Shown: in pieces, positions 44,573-52,747 of the stretch
Layout: each line of letters opens with the position of its first letter
How positions within the stretch are numbered: position 1 is the stretch's first letter
Assembly: GCA_019415525.1 (NCBI GenBank)
Contig: DXZA01000067.1
Coordinates: 186,001-250,000 of the forward strand
Direction: 5' to 3'
Source: Tyzzerella sp.
Lineage (GTDB): Bacteria > Bacillota > Clostridia > Lachnospirales > Anaerotignaceae
Length of the DNA: 64,000 bases
The notes under the pieces: model-generated
What the model saw: only the letters and a program-made list of their open reading frames with translations
The model's database searches: none
Told to the model about the DNA's origin: nothing
Translations under genes and position numbers: made by a program

Positions 44573-44627
44573 CTCAAATCGTACTAATACAATTATACTT
44601 ATAAAATATACATTTTATAAATAAAAA

Positions 44628-44648
44628 AGGTGTCATAAAACGACACCT
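44628..44648 (-). terminator. Short terminator overlapping the rpoN stop
   Basis: AGGTGTC/GACACCT stem (44628-44634/44642-44648) with a 7-base loop, followed on the minus strand by TTTTTTAT. The right arm touches the rpoN stop codon. Confidence 0.65.
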
Positions 44649-46011
44649 AAAATTTCTTTCTTCCAGAAGCAGTTGGCAAATTAAGGCTTTCTCTATACTT
44701 TGCAACAGTTCTTCTTGATATTTCTATACCTTCATTATTAAGCATTTCTGTTATAACTCTATCACTTAATGGAGATTTTTTATTTTCATTATCAATTATT
44801 GATTTTATTTTCTTTTTTACTGTATCTGATGATGTCATATCATAGCCTTCATCTTTTACTATGCCCTTAATAAAAAATCTACTTAAAGGATATACACCAT
44901 GGCTACATTGTACATATTTTTCTTTTATTGTTCTACTTACTGTTGATTCATGCATTTCTATTTTTCTTGCAACATCAATAAGTCGCATAGGTTTAAGTTC
45001 TCCACATTCTTTTTTGAAAAAATCTTTTTGTGTATCAACAATAACTTCCATTGTCTTTTTTAGAGTTTCATGTCTTTTTGCAATACAAGTAATAACCCAT
45101 TCAGCTTGTTTAACTTTCTTACAGACATATTCTTTTGTTTCCTCCGGAATATCATATGCCATTATATTCTTATATTGCTCACCTATTCTTATAATTGGAA
45201 AATTATCATCTTCTATAATTATATTAAATTTACCATCACTTTTTTCTTCAACAATAACATCAGGTACAATATAGTTAAAATTTCTATCAGACACAAAGCT
45301 ATTTCCTGGTTTTGGATTAAGTTTTTTTATTATAGAAGCTGCTTCAATTACATTTTCAATTGTAGTTTTAAGATTTTTTGCAATAGTAGGTATTTTATTT
45401 TTACCAAGATTTTCAAGTTCTTTTTCTACTATAAGTTCTGCAAGCTCATTCCTTTTATCCATAGCCCTAAGTTGTATCATAAGACATTCTGAAAGGCTTT
45501 TTGCACCTACTCCCAAAGGTTCAAAAGTTTGTATAACAGCAAAGGCTTCTTCTATTGTAATTCTATCTATATTAAAATGCTTAAATATTTTATATAAATC
45601 ATCGGCACTTTCTTTTACATAACCATTAGCGTCCATATTTTGTATAATATACTTTGCAATTACAAAAACTTCTCTTTCTAAATTTAATACATTAAGCTGT
45701 GACATAAGATATTCAAAAAGATTTTCTTCTTGTACTTCTTTATATTTCCAATCATCATTATCTTTTTCATCATCATTATAATATGTATTATTTTGAAAAT
45801 CAGAAGACTGAAGCCATTCAAGCTTTTCTTTCATAATTTCAAATTTATCATCAATATCATTTTTTTCTTCACATTCAACAACAGGATTTTCTACTGAAAA
45901 TTCTTTTATATATTCAATAAGTTCATCACTACTCATTTGTAAAATCTCTGCTGAAAGCATCATATTTTGTGAAAGCTTTAACTTTTGTGAAATTTCAAGT
46001 TTTAAATCCAT
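44647..46011 (-). CDS. rpoN: RNA polymerase sigma-54 factor
   Basis: 454 residues. Region I starts LKLEISQKLKLSQNMMLSAEILQMSSDELIEYI, the core-binding middle follows, and a helix-turn-helix lies near 355-375. The RpoN box reads SRRTVAKYRE near the C-terminus, with the usual Ala replaced by Ser. Sigma-54 needs an AAA+ enhancer-binding activator, and none is in this window. I saw no convincing GG-N10-GC (-24/-12) promoter in the nearby gaps. Its own promoter is at 46047-46075. Confidence 0.95.
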   Translation of the reverse strand: MDLKLEISQKLKLSQNMMLSAEILQMSSDELIEYIKEFSVENPVVECEEKNDIDDKFEIMKEKLEWLQSSDFQNNTYYNDDEKDNDDWKYKEVQEENLFEYLMSQLNVLNLEREVFVIAKYIIQNMDANGYVKESADDLYKIFKHFNIDRITIEEAFAVIQTFEPLGVGAKSLSECLMIQLRAMDKRNELAELIVEKELENLGKNKIPTIAKNLKTTIENVIEAASIIKKLNPKPGNSFVSDRNFNYIVPDVIVEEKSDGKFNIIIEDDNFPIIRIGEQYKNIMAYDIPEETKEYVCKKVKQAEWVITCIAKRHETLKKTMEVIVDTQKDFFKKECGELKPMRLIDVARKIEMHESTVSRTIKEKYVQCSHGVYPLSRFFIKGIVKDEGYDMTSSDTVKKKIKSIIDNENKKSPLSDRVITEMLNNEGIEISRRTVAKYRESLNLPTASGRKKF

Positions 46012-46046
46012 AGATTTATCAACCCCCTATGATATTAATTATTTTT

Positions 46047-46075
46047 ATTATATATAAAATTGCACCAAAAAACAA
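46047..46075 (-). promoter_or_regulatory. Promoter of rpoN
   Basis: Minus strand TTGTTT (46070-46075), 17-base spacer, TATAAT (46047-46052), 36 bases before the rpoN start. Confidence 0.65.
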
Positions 46076-46135
46076 TATTTTAAGATTTCAGACTATACAA
46101 AATAAACATCGTATGTTTCTATGTTAAATTTATAT

Positions 46136-46149
46136 TTTTGCATGCAAAA
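46136..46149. promoter_or_regulatory. 14-bp perfect palindrome between rpoN and rnfC
   Basis: TTTTGCATGCAAAA in an otherwise AT-rich gap of 500 bases (46012-46512). A possible regulator site for either divergent gene; no direct support beyond symmetry. From 46150 to 46370 I see nothing else. Confidence 0.35.
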
Positions 46150-46371
46150 TATCCAATATTCCTTAAATAAAGCCAAAATTTAAGCATATCCATTTACAAA
46201 TAGGAATAAAAATAGTATATTGTTATTTGTAAAGATTATTTATATATACATTGAAAATATAAACAAAACTATAAGTTATGTAAACCTTAATTTTTATATG
46301 TATTATTTGAATATTCTATTTATTGAAAAACATGAAATCATATTCAATCAATAAGTTTCCAAATAAATTTG

Positions 46372-46437
46372 TTGAGAATTAAAGATTTTTGTATTAAAAT
46401 AATAACTGTTGATTTTTTAACGCAGTTATTTTTTATA
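46372..46437 (+). promoter_or_regulatory. Probable rnf operon promoter and leader hairpin
   Basis: TTGAGA (46372-46377), 17-base spacer, TAAAAT (46395-46400). It is followed at once by a hairpin AATAACTG/CAGTTATT (46401-46430) with a T-run, which looks like an intrinsic terminator close to the transcription start. A further imperfect inverted repeat (GTGCAGATGC / GTATCTGTGC, about 46457-46491) lies before the ribosome site. Confidence 0.5.
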
Positions 46438-46512
46438 ATAATTTTAATTTTATGTCTGTGCAGATGCAAGTAAAAACTAGTATCTGTGCAAAAATGAACA
46501 GAGGGGGATAAT

Positions 46513-47886
46513 ATGCAAGCTTTAACGTTCAAACGTGGAGTCCATCCACCAGATGGCAAAGCCCTTTCAGCAGAACAGCCAATTAAGGTTATTATGCCGA
46601 AAGTAGGTTCAGAATTATTTTTCCCTATGTCACAGCACATAGGCGCACCTTGTGACCCACTTGTACAGGTTGGAGACTACGTAAAAGTAGGTCAGAAAAT
46701 CGGCGAGTCACAGGCATTTATGTCTTCTCCTATTTTCTCAAGTATTTCTGGTACTGTAAAAGATATCAGACCAATGCTTGTTCCTGGAGGAGCTACTGTA
46801 AAATCCATCGTAATTGAAAACGACGGAAAAATGGAGGAAATCGAAGGCCTTAACCAGCCAAAAGATTACACAAAAATGACTAATGAAGAAATACTTGCTA
46901 CTATAAAAGAAGCAGGTGTTGTTGGTCTTGGTGGTGCTGGTTTCCCTACACACATTAAACTTAACCCTCCAAAAGACCAGCCTATTGACTATATCATTGT
47001 TAATGCGGCTGAATGTGAACCTTACCTTACAACAGACTATCGTCTTATGCTTGAAGAAAGCGATAAAATCGTAAGAGGTTTACAAGTAATGCTTAAGCTT
47101 CACCCTAACGCTAAAGGTGTTATTGGTATCGAAACTAATAAACCAAAAGCTATTGAATCTATGGAAAAGGCTTGCCAAGGTATCTCAAATATCACAGTAC
47201 AGCCTCTTAAAACAAAATTCCCACAGGGTTCTGAAAAACATCTTATATATGCTGTAACAGGCAGAGAAGTTCTTTCAGGTGCTCTCCCTGCTTCTGCCGG
47301 TTGTATAATCGACAACGTTGATACAGTTATTGCTGTTGAAAGAGCTCTCTTCAGAGGTAGACCTCTTATGAGAAGAGTTGTTACTTTCACTGGTGGAGCT
47401 GTTAAAAACCCAGGTAACTACAAAATACGTATCGGTATGACATTTACTGATATAGTAGAAGCTGCAGGCGGATTTAAAGAAAATGACCCACCTGTAAAAA
47501 TTATAGCTGGAGGTCCTATGATGGGTCCTGCAATGTTTACAACAGACGTTGCAACTGTAAAAACTTCTTCAGCTCTTCTTTGCTTCACAGAAAAAGAAGC
47601 ATTTATTCCTGAAGAAAGAAACTGTATAAGATGTGGAAAGTGTGTTGACCACTGTCCAATGGGTCTTGAACCACTTGTACTTAATCAGTGTGCTATAATA
47701 GGCGATGGTGATGGTTTCGTTAAAAATCACGGACTTGACTGTATAGAATGCGGAAGCTGCTCATACGAATGTCCAGCAAAACGTCAGTTAGCTCAATCAA
47801 TCAGAGCAACTAAGAAGATTGAAATGGGTAAAAAAGCTGCTGCAGCCGCTGCTGCAAGAGCTAAAGCCGAAGCAGAAAAGAAATAA
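46513..47886 (+). CDS. rnfC: Electron transport complex subunit RnfC
   Basis: 457 residues. Peripheral NADH/FMN-binding subunit of the Rnf complex, which couples ferredoxin:NAD+ electron transfer to ion pumping. An N-terminal barrel (FKRGVHPPDGKALSAEQPI) leads to the flavin/NADH Gly-rich stretch GVVGLGGAGFPTHIKL. Two [4Fe-4S] motifs follow, CIRCGKCVDHCPMG and CIECGSCSYECPAKR. The tail is short and rich in Ala/Lys. GAGGGGG precedes the ATG. First gene of rnfCDGEAB, the order usual in clostridia. Confidence 0.97.
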   Translation: MQALTFKRGVHPPDGKALSAEQPIKVIMPKVGSELFFPMSQHIGAPCDPLVQVGDYVKVGQKIGESQAFMSSPIFSSISGTVKDIRPMLVPGGATVKSIVIENDGKMEEIEGLNQPKDYTKMTNEEILATIKEAGVVGLGGAGFPTHIKLNPPKDQPIDYIIVNAAECEPYLTTDYRLMLEESDKIVRGLQVMLKLHPNAKGVIGIETNKPKAIESMEKACQGISNITVQPLKTKFPQGSEKHLIYAVTGREVLSGALPASAGCIIDNVDTVIAVERALFRGRPLMRRVVTFTGGAVKNPGNYKIRIGMTFTDIVEAAGGFKENDPPVKIIAGGPMMGPAMFTTDVATVKTSSALLCFTEKEAFIPEERNCIRCGKCVDHCPMGLEPLVLNQCAIIGDGDGFVKNHGLDCIECGSCSYECPAKRQLAQSIRATKKIEMGKKAAAAAAARAKAEAEKK

Positions 47887-47901
47887 AGGGGGATAAACAT
47901 A

Positions 47902-48849
47902 ATGAGTAATTTTGTAGTATCAGCTACCCCTCACGTCCGTTCTAAGGATTCCATCCAGGGAATTATGCGTGATGTAATAATTGCACTTCTTCCTGCAACA
48001 GTGATGGGTATTGTATACTTTGGAATAAAAGCACTTGCTCTCGTTGCAATTTCAGTTGCTTCAGCAGTGTTCTTTGAATATCTTTATCAGAAACTTACAA
48101 AACAGAGAGTTACAATAGATGACCTTAGTGCTGTTGTAACAGGTCTTTTACTTGCACTTAATATGCCAGCAGAAGCTCCTTTCTGGATGCCTATAGTTGG
48201 TAGTGCATTTGCTATTATAATAGCAAAACAGCTTTTTGGTGGTCTTGGACAGAACTTTATTAACCCTGCCCTTGCAGCCAGAGCATTCTTACTTGCGTCA
48301 TATCCAACAGCAATGACTACTTGGACACTTGACGGAGTAACAACTGCAACACCTCTTGCTCTTTTAAAATCAGGAGATTTAGTTGCACCTACTGCAAATG
48401 ATTATATGGCTGCTCTTACAGGTCATATCGGTGGTTGTATAGGTGAAACTTGTGCAATCGCACTTATTATTGGTGGACTTTACCTTCTTTATAGAAGAGT
48501 AATTTCTTGGAGAATTCCAGTTGTTTACATAGCAACAGTTGTTATTTTAACAGGACTTATAGGAAGAAACGGTGTAAGAGTTCCTCTCTACGAAGTACTT
48601 GTAGGTGGTCTTTTACTTGGTGCATTCTTTATGGCAACAGACTATGCTTCATCACCGGTTACTGCAAAAGGTCAAATTATAATGGGTCTTGGCTGTGGTC
48701 TTCTTACAACTCTTATAAGAATCTATGGCGGATACCCAGAAGGTGTTTCATATTCAATACTTATTATGAACCTTTGCGTACCTCTTATTGACAGATTCAC
48801 AAAAGGCAGAATCTTTGGAGCAAGACCAAAGGAGGCGAAAAAGGCATGA
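47902..48849 (+). CDS. rnfD: Electron transport complex subunit RnfD
   Basis: 315 residues, about ten membrane segments. VSATPHVRSKDSIQGIMRDV is the family N-terminus, and GLGQNFINPALAARAFLLAS is conserved. GVTTATPLALLKSG is the site where FMN is bound to Thr through phosphodiester linkage in RnfD/NqrB (T150 by position). AAAGGGGGA precedes the ATG. The stop overlaps the rnfG start. Confidence 0.97.
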   Translation: MSNFVVSATPHVRSKDSIQGIMRDVIIALLPATVMGIVYFGIKALALVAISVASAVFFEYLYQKLTKQRVTIDDLSAVVTGLLLALNMPAEAPFWMPIVGSAFAIIIAKQLFGGLGQNFINPALAARAFLLASYPTAMTTWTLDGVTTATPLALLKSGDLVAPTANDYMAALTGHIGGCIGETCAIALIIGGLYLLYRRVISWRIPVVYIATVVILTGLIGRNGVRVPLYEVLVGGLLLGAFFMATDYASSPVTAKGQIIMGLGCGLLTTLIRIYGGYPEGVSYSILIMNLCVPLIDRFTKGRIFGARPKEAKKA

Positions 48850-49406
48850 ATGGAATAGTAAAACCAGCAGGTATATTATTAGTAATAACAGCAGTAGCAG
48901 CGATGCTTCTTGGTGTAGTTTCTGAAGTAACAAAAGAACCTATCGCTATACAGAACGCAAAAACAGAAGCTGCTGCAATGGCACAGGTTTTCCCTGTTGA
49001 AGGTGTTGAATTTGAAACTGTTGCAGATACATCTGCAGGAGATACAATATCTGGTACAATATCAAAAGTAAGCGAAGCAAAAGTTGATGGCGAAACAGTT
49101 GGATATGTAGTAACAGCAAATCCAAGCGGTTTCGGTGGTGCTGTTGGAACTATGGTTGGTGTTGATACAGAAGGTGTTATAACAGGACTTCGTGTTCTTT
49201 CTCACTCTGAAACACCAGGTCTTGGTGCTTTATCAACAGACCCAAGTTTCTATGAACAGTTTGCCGGAATGTCTGGTGACATTAAAGTTACAAAAGACGG
49301 CGGAAATGTTCAGGCCATAACAAGTGCAACAATAACATCAAGAGCTGTATCTGACGGTGCTCAAGAAGCTCTTAATTGGGTTAGTGAAAACGGAGGTGCA
49401 AACTAA
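48846..49406 (+). CDS. rnfG: Electron transport complex subunit RnfG
   Basis: 186 residues. One N-terminal membrane helix (about 7-26) and an extracytoplasmic FMN-binding domain. VLSHSETPGLGA is conserved. AITSATITSRAV is the flavinylation motif (T162), a Ser variant of SGATxT. An ApbE flavin transferase is needed but not in this window. The start overlaps rnfD by 4 bases and the stop overlaps rnfE by 1. Confidence 0.96.
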   Translation: MNGIVKPAGILLVITAVAAMLLGVVSEVTKEPIAIQNAKTEAAAMAQVFPVEGVEFETVADTSAGDTISGTISKVSEAKVDGETVGYVVTANPSGFGGAVGTMVGVDTEGVITGLRVLSHSETPGLGALSTDPSFYEQFAGMSGDIKVTKDGGNVQAITSATITSRAVSDGAQEALNWVSENGGAN

Positions 49407-50008
49407 TGGGTAATCCGATAAAAATAATTAAAAACGGTATTATTAACGAAAACCCAACCTTCGTGCAGGTTATCGGTATGTGTCCTACACTTGCGGTAAC
49501 AAGTTCTGCTATAAACGGTCTTGGTATGGGACTTTCAACAGCAGCCGTTTTAATATGTTCAAATATTTTCGTATCATTAATTAGAAAAATTATTCCAGAT
49601 GAAGTAAGAATTCCTTCATTCATCGTTGTTATAGCAACATTCGTTACAATAGTACAGTTCCTCTTACAGGCATATTTACCAGAACTTAATGCCTCATTAG
49701 GACTTTATATTCCACTTATCGTTGTTAACTGTATCATTCTTGGTAGAGCTGAAGCATTTGCTTCTAAAAACTCACCTATTGATTCATTATTCGACGGTGT
49801 AGGTATGGGTCTTGGTTTCACAATTGCTCTTACAGTAATTGGTCTTGTACGTGAATTTATCGGTTCAGGTACACTCTTTAGTGTTGCTGTACTTCCAGAA
49901 GCATTCCCTAAGACATTACTTTTCGTAATGGCTCCTGGTGCCTTCTTCACATTAGGTTGTCTTATGGCGCTTCTTAACCACTTTAGAAACAAAAAGAAAT
50001 CTGCTTAA
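49406..50008 (+). CDS. rnfE: Electron transport complex subunit RnfE
   Basis: 200 residues, six membrane segments, paralogous to RnfA. NPTFVQVIGMCPTLAVTSSAINGLGMG has the Cys that helps hold the intramembrane iron centre between RnfA and RnfE. VNCIILGRAEAFASKN carries the second. The start overlaps the rnfG stop (TAATG), with CGGAGG ahead. Confidence 0.96.
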   Translation: MGNPIKIIKNGIINENPTFVQVIGMCPTLAVTSSAINGLGMGLSTAAVLICSNIFVSLIRKIIPDEVRIPSFIVVIATFVTIVQFLLQAYLPELNASLGLYIPLIVVNCIILGRAEAFASKNSPIDSLFDGVGMGLGFTIALTVIGLVREFIGSGTLFSVAVLPEAFPKTLLFVMAPGAFFTLGCLMALLNHFRNKKKSA

Positions 50009-50025
50009 TAAGGAGGGGAAAATAG

Positions 50026-50604
50026 ATGAATTTAATATTATTAGTATTAGCTGGTATATTTGTTAACAACTATGTATTATCACAGTTCTTAGGCATCTGT
50101 CCTTTCCTCGGTGTTTCCAAAAAAGTTGAAACATCAGCAGGTATGGGTGTTGCCGTTATATTCGTTATAACACTTGCTTGTGCTGCGTCATGGCTTGTTT
50201 ATAACTTTATTTTAGTTCCACTTAAAATTGAATATCTTTACAATATAGCCTTCATTCTCGTTATTGCTGCTTTAGTTCAGTTTGTAGAGATGTTCTTAAA
50301 GAAAAGTTCACCATCACTTTATCAGGCACTTGGTGTTTATCTTCCACTTATTACAACAAACTGTGCTGTTTTAGGTGTTGCCGTTGTTAATATGCAGAAA
50401 GGCTATAACTTTATAGAAGCTGTATTAAACGGTGTTGGTGGTGCTGTTGGTTTCGCACTTGCAATTGTACTTTTTGCAGGTATTCGTGAAAGAATACAGT
50501 ATAATAATATTCCTAAAGCATTTGAAGGATTCCCTATTGCTCTTGTATCAGCAGGAATTATGTCAATTGCATTCTTAGGATTCCAAGGCTTAATTAAAAT
50601 TTGA
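50026..50604 (+). CDS. rnfA: Electron transport complex subunit RnfA
   Basis: 192 residues, six membrane segments. FVNNYVLSQFLGICPFLGVS and LITTNCAVLGVAVVN are the two Cys-bearing half-motifs that face those of RnfE. AAGGAGGGG lies before the ATG. Seventeen bases separate it from rnfE. Confidence 0.97.
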   Translation: MNLILLVLAGIFVNNYVLSQFLGICPFLGVSKKVETSAGMGVAVIFVITLACAASWLVYNFILVPLKIEYLYNIAFILVIAALVQFVEMFLKKSSPSLYQALGVYLPLITTNCAVLGVAVVNMQKGYNFIEAVLNGVGGAVGFALAIVLFAGIRERIQYNNIPKAFEGFPIALVSAGIMSIAFLGFQGLIKI

Positions 50605-50625
50605 TAAAAACAAGGAGTGAGATAA

Positions 50626-51498
50626 ATGGATATAATGAATATTATAAATCCAATACTCAGTATTGGCGGTTTAGGCCTTGTTTTTGGTGCAGGCCTTGGT
50701 TTTGCAGGAAAAGTATTCGCTGTTGAAGAAGACCCAAAAATCGGAGAAATATCATCAGTTCTTCCTGGTGCTAACTGTGGTGGTTGTGGTTTCCCTGGTT
50801 GTGGTGGTTGTGCTACTGCAATCGCAGAAGGAAAAGCACCAGTAAACGCTTGTCCAGTTGGTGGTTCAGCCGTAGCTAGTAAAATCGCTGAAATTATGGG
50901 TGTTGTTGTAGAAGAAAGCGAACCTACTGCTGCATTTGTAAAATGTGGTGGTAATTGCGACACTGCAAAAGATAAATATGAATATTTTGGAATGGACGAC
51001 TGTGTATTTGCATCACAGCTTGCTGGTGGTGGTTCAAAGGGTTGTTCATATGGCTGTCTTGGACTTGGTAGCTGTGTAAAAGCTTGTCCTTTCGATGCAA
51101 TAAAAATTGAAAACGGTATAGCTGTTGTAGATTCAGAAAAATGTACATCATGTGGTAAATGTGTTGCTACATGTCCAAAACATATTATTGAAATACTTCC
51201 TGTAAACAAAAAAGTTAAAGTACAGTGTTCTTCAAAAGATGCTGGAAAAGCTGTTTTACAGAATTGTACAGTTGGTTGTATAGCTTGTAAAATATGTGAA
51301 AAAACATGTAAATTTGATGCTATACACGTAATAAATAATATTGCTGTTATTGATTATAGCAAATGTAAAAACTGTGGTATGTGTGCTAATAAGTGTCCTA
51401 AAGGTGTTATAACAGGAAAGAGACCAACTCCTCCTGCTCCACCAAAAGTTGATGTTGCAAAGCCAGCAGAAGCTCCACAGGAAACTAAAGCTGAATAA
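50626..51498 (+). CDS. rnfB: Electron transport complex subunit RnfB (ferredoxin-like)
   Basis: 290 residues. Entry point for electrons from ferredoxin. An N-terminal membrane helix (about 6-28) precedes the CGGCGFPGCGGC cluster-binding region. Four ferredoxin-type CxxCxxCxxxC sets follow: CLGLGSCVKACP (one spacing altered), CTSCGKCVATCP, CIACKICEKTCK and CKNCGMCANKCP. Additional Cys occur around 105-130. The tail is Pro/Ala/Lys rich. The long multi-cluster form is typical of clostridia. Last gene of the operon. Confidence 0.97.
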   Translation: MDIMNIINPILSIGGLGLVFGAGLGFAGKVFAVEEDPKIGEISSVLPGANCGGCGFPGCGGCATAIAEGKAPVNACPVGGSAVASKIAEIMGVVVEESEPTAAFVKCGGNCDTAKDKYEYFGMDDCVFASQLAGGGSKGCSYGCLGLGSCVKACPFDAIKIENGIAVVDSEKCTSCGKCVATCPKHIIEILPVNKKVKVQCSSKDAGKAVLQNCTVGCIACKICEKTCKFDAIHVINNIAVIDYSKCKNCGMCANKCPKGVITGKRPTPPAPPKVDVAKPAEAPQETKAE

Positions 51499-51521
51499 TA
51501 TTAGCTAAATAAAATTTTTAT

Positions 51522-51552
51522 AAAAAACGGTGTTTTTAACACCGTTTTTTTG
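51522..51552 (+). terminator. Terminator of the rnf operon
   Basis: Perfect 13-bp stem AAAAAACGGTGTT/AACACCGTTTTTT with a TTT loop and T-run, 24 bases after rnfB. Confidence 0.93.
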
Positions 51553-51636
51553 TTATAAATGTCATTTTATTTTTAATTAAAGTCTGTTAAAATATTCTAG
51601 AAATATATAAAATATATATTTAAGGGGGTATATGCT

Positions 51637-51894
51637 TTGAGAGGAGATACAAATAATATTCTTATATTTATACTTATAATTCTTGCAGGAATTGTTTTAG
51701 GTGGTTTTATAGGAGAGTATCTTGGAAGCATACCTTTTCTTGATTGGCTTAAATATGGTAAAGAATTTGGACTTATAAGTCCTCTTATACTAGATTTAGG
51801 TGTAATTAAAATTACTTTCGCCCTTACAATTAAATTTACTTTAGGTGTAATTATAGGTCTTGTTGTGGCGATATTTTTATATAAGAAATTATAA
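51637..51894 (+). CDS. DUF4321 family small membrane protein
   Basis: 85 residues starting at TTG, 8 bases after TAAGGGGG. Two membrane segments (about 8-28 and 62-82) flank a loop, GGFIGEYLGSIPFLDWLKYG. This small family is commonly found just before maf in Clostridia. Function is unknown. It ends 12 bases before maf and is probably cotranscribed with it. Confidence 0.8.
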   Translation: MRGDTNNILIFILIILAGIVLGGFIGEYLGSIPFLDWLKYGKEFGLISPLILDLGVIKITFALTIKFTLGVIIGLVVAIFLYKKL

Positions 51895-51906
51895 AGAGGT
51901 GTTTTT

Positions 51907-52524
51907 ATGAAAAAATTTATACTTGCTTCTGCATCAGCAAGAAGAAAATATCTTCTTGAAAAAATAGGAATTCCATTTACTTCAGTTGAAAGCAATCTTG
52001 ACGAACAAGCCGAAGTAGAAATTAAAAATTCTCCATATGAATGGGTAAAAGCTGTTGCAGCTAAAAAAGGTCATGCAGTATTTGAAAAAACAACTGTCGA
52101 ACCAGATACAGTAATAATATCAGCCGATACAATAGTTACTGACATGGGAAAAATACTTCATAGACCAAAAACAAAAGATGAAGCAAGAGAAATGCTTGCA
52201 TCAATATCCGGTAGAAAACACACAGTATATACAGGTCTTACACTTATATTTGTAGGTGCTGATGGTAAAATAGAAAATGAAGAAAATTTTGTTGATGCAA
52301 CTGATGTATATATGCATAACCTTACAGATGAAGAAATAGAAGCTTATATAAGTACAGATGAGCCTTATGATAAAGCTGGTGGATATGGTATTCAGGGCAA
52401 AGGTTCTCTCCTTATAGAAAAAATCTATGGTGATTATTATACAGTTGTTGGTCTTCCATTAGCTATACTTTACAGAGGACTTAAGAAAAATGGTGTAAAT
52501 ATATTAGAATTTTGGAAAAACTAA
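51907..52524 (+). CDS. maf: Maf-type nucleoside triphosphate pyrophosphatase
   Basis: 205 residues. Hydrolyses dTTP/UTP or modified nucleotides to monophosphates; linked to septum formation in Bacillus. LASASARRKYLLEKIGIPF, the ISADTIV active site, PKTKDEAREML and KAGGYGIQGKGSLLIEKIYGDYYTVVGLP are all family signatures. AGAGGTG precedes the ATG. Confidence 0.95.
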   Translation: MKKFILASASARRKYLLEKIGIPFTSVESNLDEQAEVEIKNSPYEWVKAVAAKKGHAVFEKTTVEPDTVIISADTIVTDMGKILHRPKTKDEAREMLASISGRKHTVYTGLTLIFVGADGKIENEENFVDATDVYMHNLTDEEIEAYISTDEPYDKAGGYGIQGKGSLLIEKIYGDYYTVVGLPLAILYRGLKKNGVNILEFWKN

Positions 52525-52530
52525 TAATTT

Positions 52531-52587
52531 AATATAGAAATAAAAAATGACATTATTTTTAATAATGTCATTTTTTATTTCTATATT
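52531..52587 (+). terminator. Long perfect hairpin terminator after maf
   Basis: A perfect 25-bp stem (52531-52555 with 52563-52587) around a 7-base loop, followed by TTT. It is unusually long for a terminator. Confidence 0.9.
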
Positions 52588-52627
52588 TTTCTACAATATA
52601 ATGAGAATTTTTCAACAATTATCTCCA

Positions 52628-52722
52628 TTGACTGGATATTTTGCCCATAGTATACTGGATATATTGAAGTTAGCATATTCTAACTACCCAAACATTCGTA
52701 TTATATCGAATGTAATTTTTTT
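52628..52722 (+). promoter_or_regulatory. Promoter and attenuator-like leader of the giant surface protein
   Basis: TTGACT (52628-52633), 17-base spacer, TATACT (52651-52656). The leader then holds a small hairpin AGTTAG/CTAACT (about 52668-52685) and ACATTCG/CGAATGT (52692-52698/52707-52713) followed by T8. This resembles an intrinsic terminator placed before the AAGGAGG ribosome site. Confidence 0.55.
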
Positions 52723-52747
52723 TATGGTTTAAAAAGGAGGTATATTT

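Noticed and set aside
45990..46512. Sigma-54 (-24/-12) promoter in the gap between rpoN and rnfC
   Set aside because: No TGGCAC-N5-TTGC-like match found on either strand; sigma-A boxes explain both genes.
46344..46640. A 98-residue minus-strand open frame across the rnfC start
   Set aside because: It overlaps the start of rnfC antisense, has low-complexity content and no ribosome site. It is a shadow frame.
47830..47886. Ala/Lys-rich end of RnfC as a possible frameshift or repeat expansion
   Set aside because: Ala/Lys-rich tails are usual in clostridial RnfC, and the stop is followed at normal distance by rnfD.
52547..52732. A 61-residue plus-strand open frame before the surface protein gene
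   Set aside because: It runs through the right arm of the maf terminator and the promoter/attenuator of the next gene, with no ribosome site.
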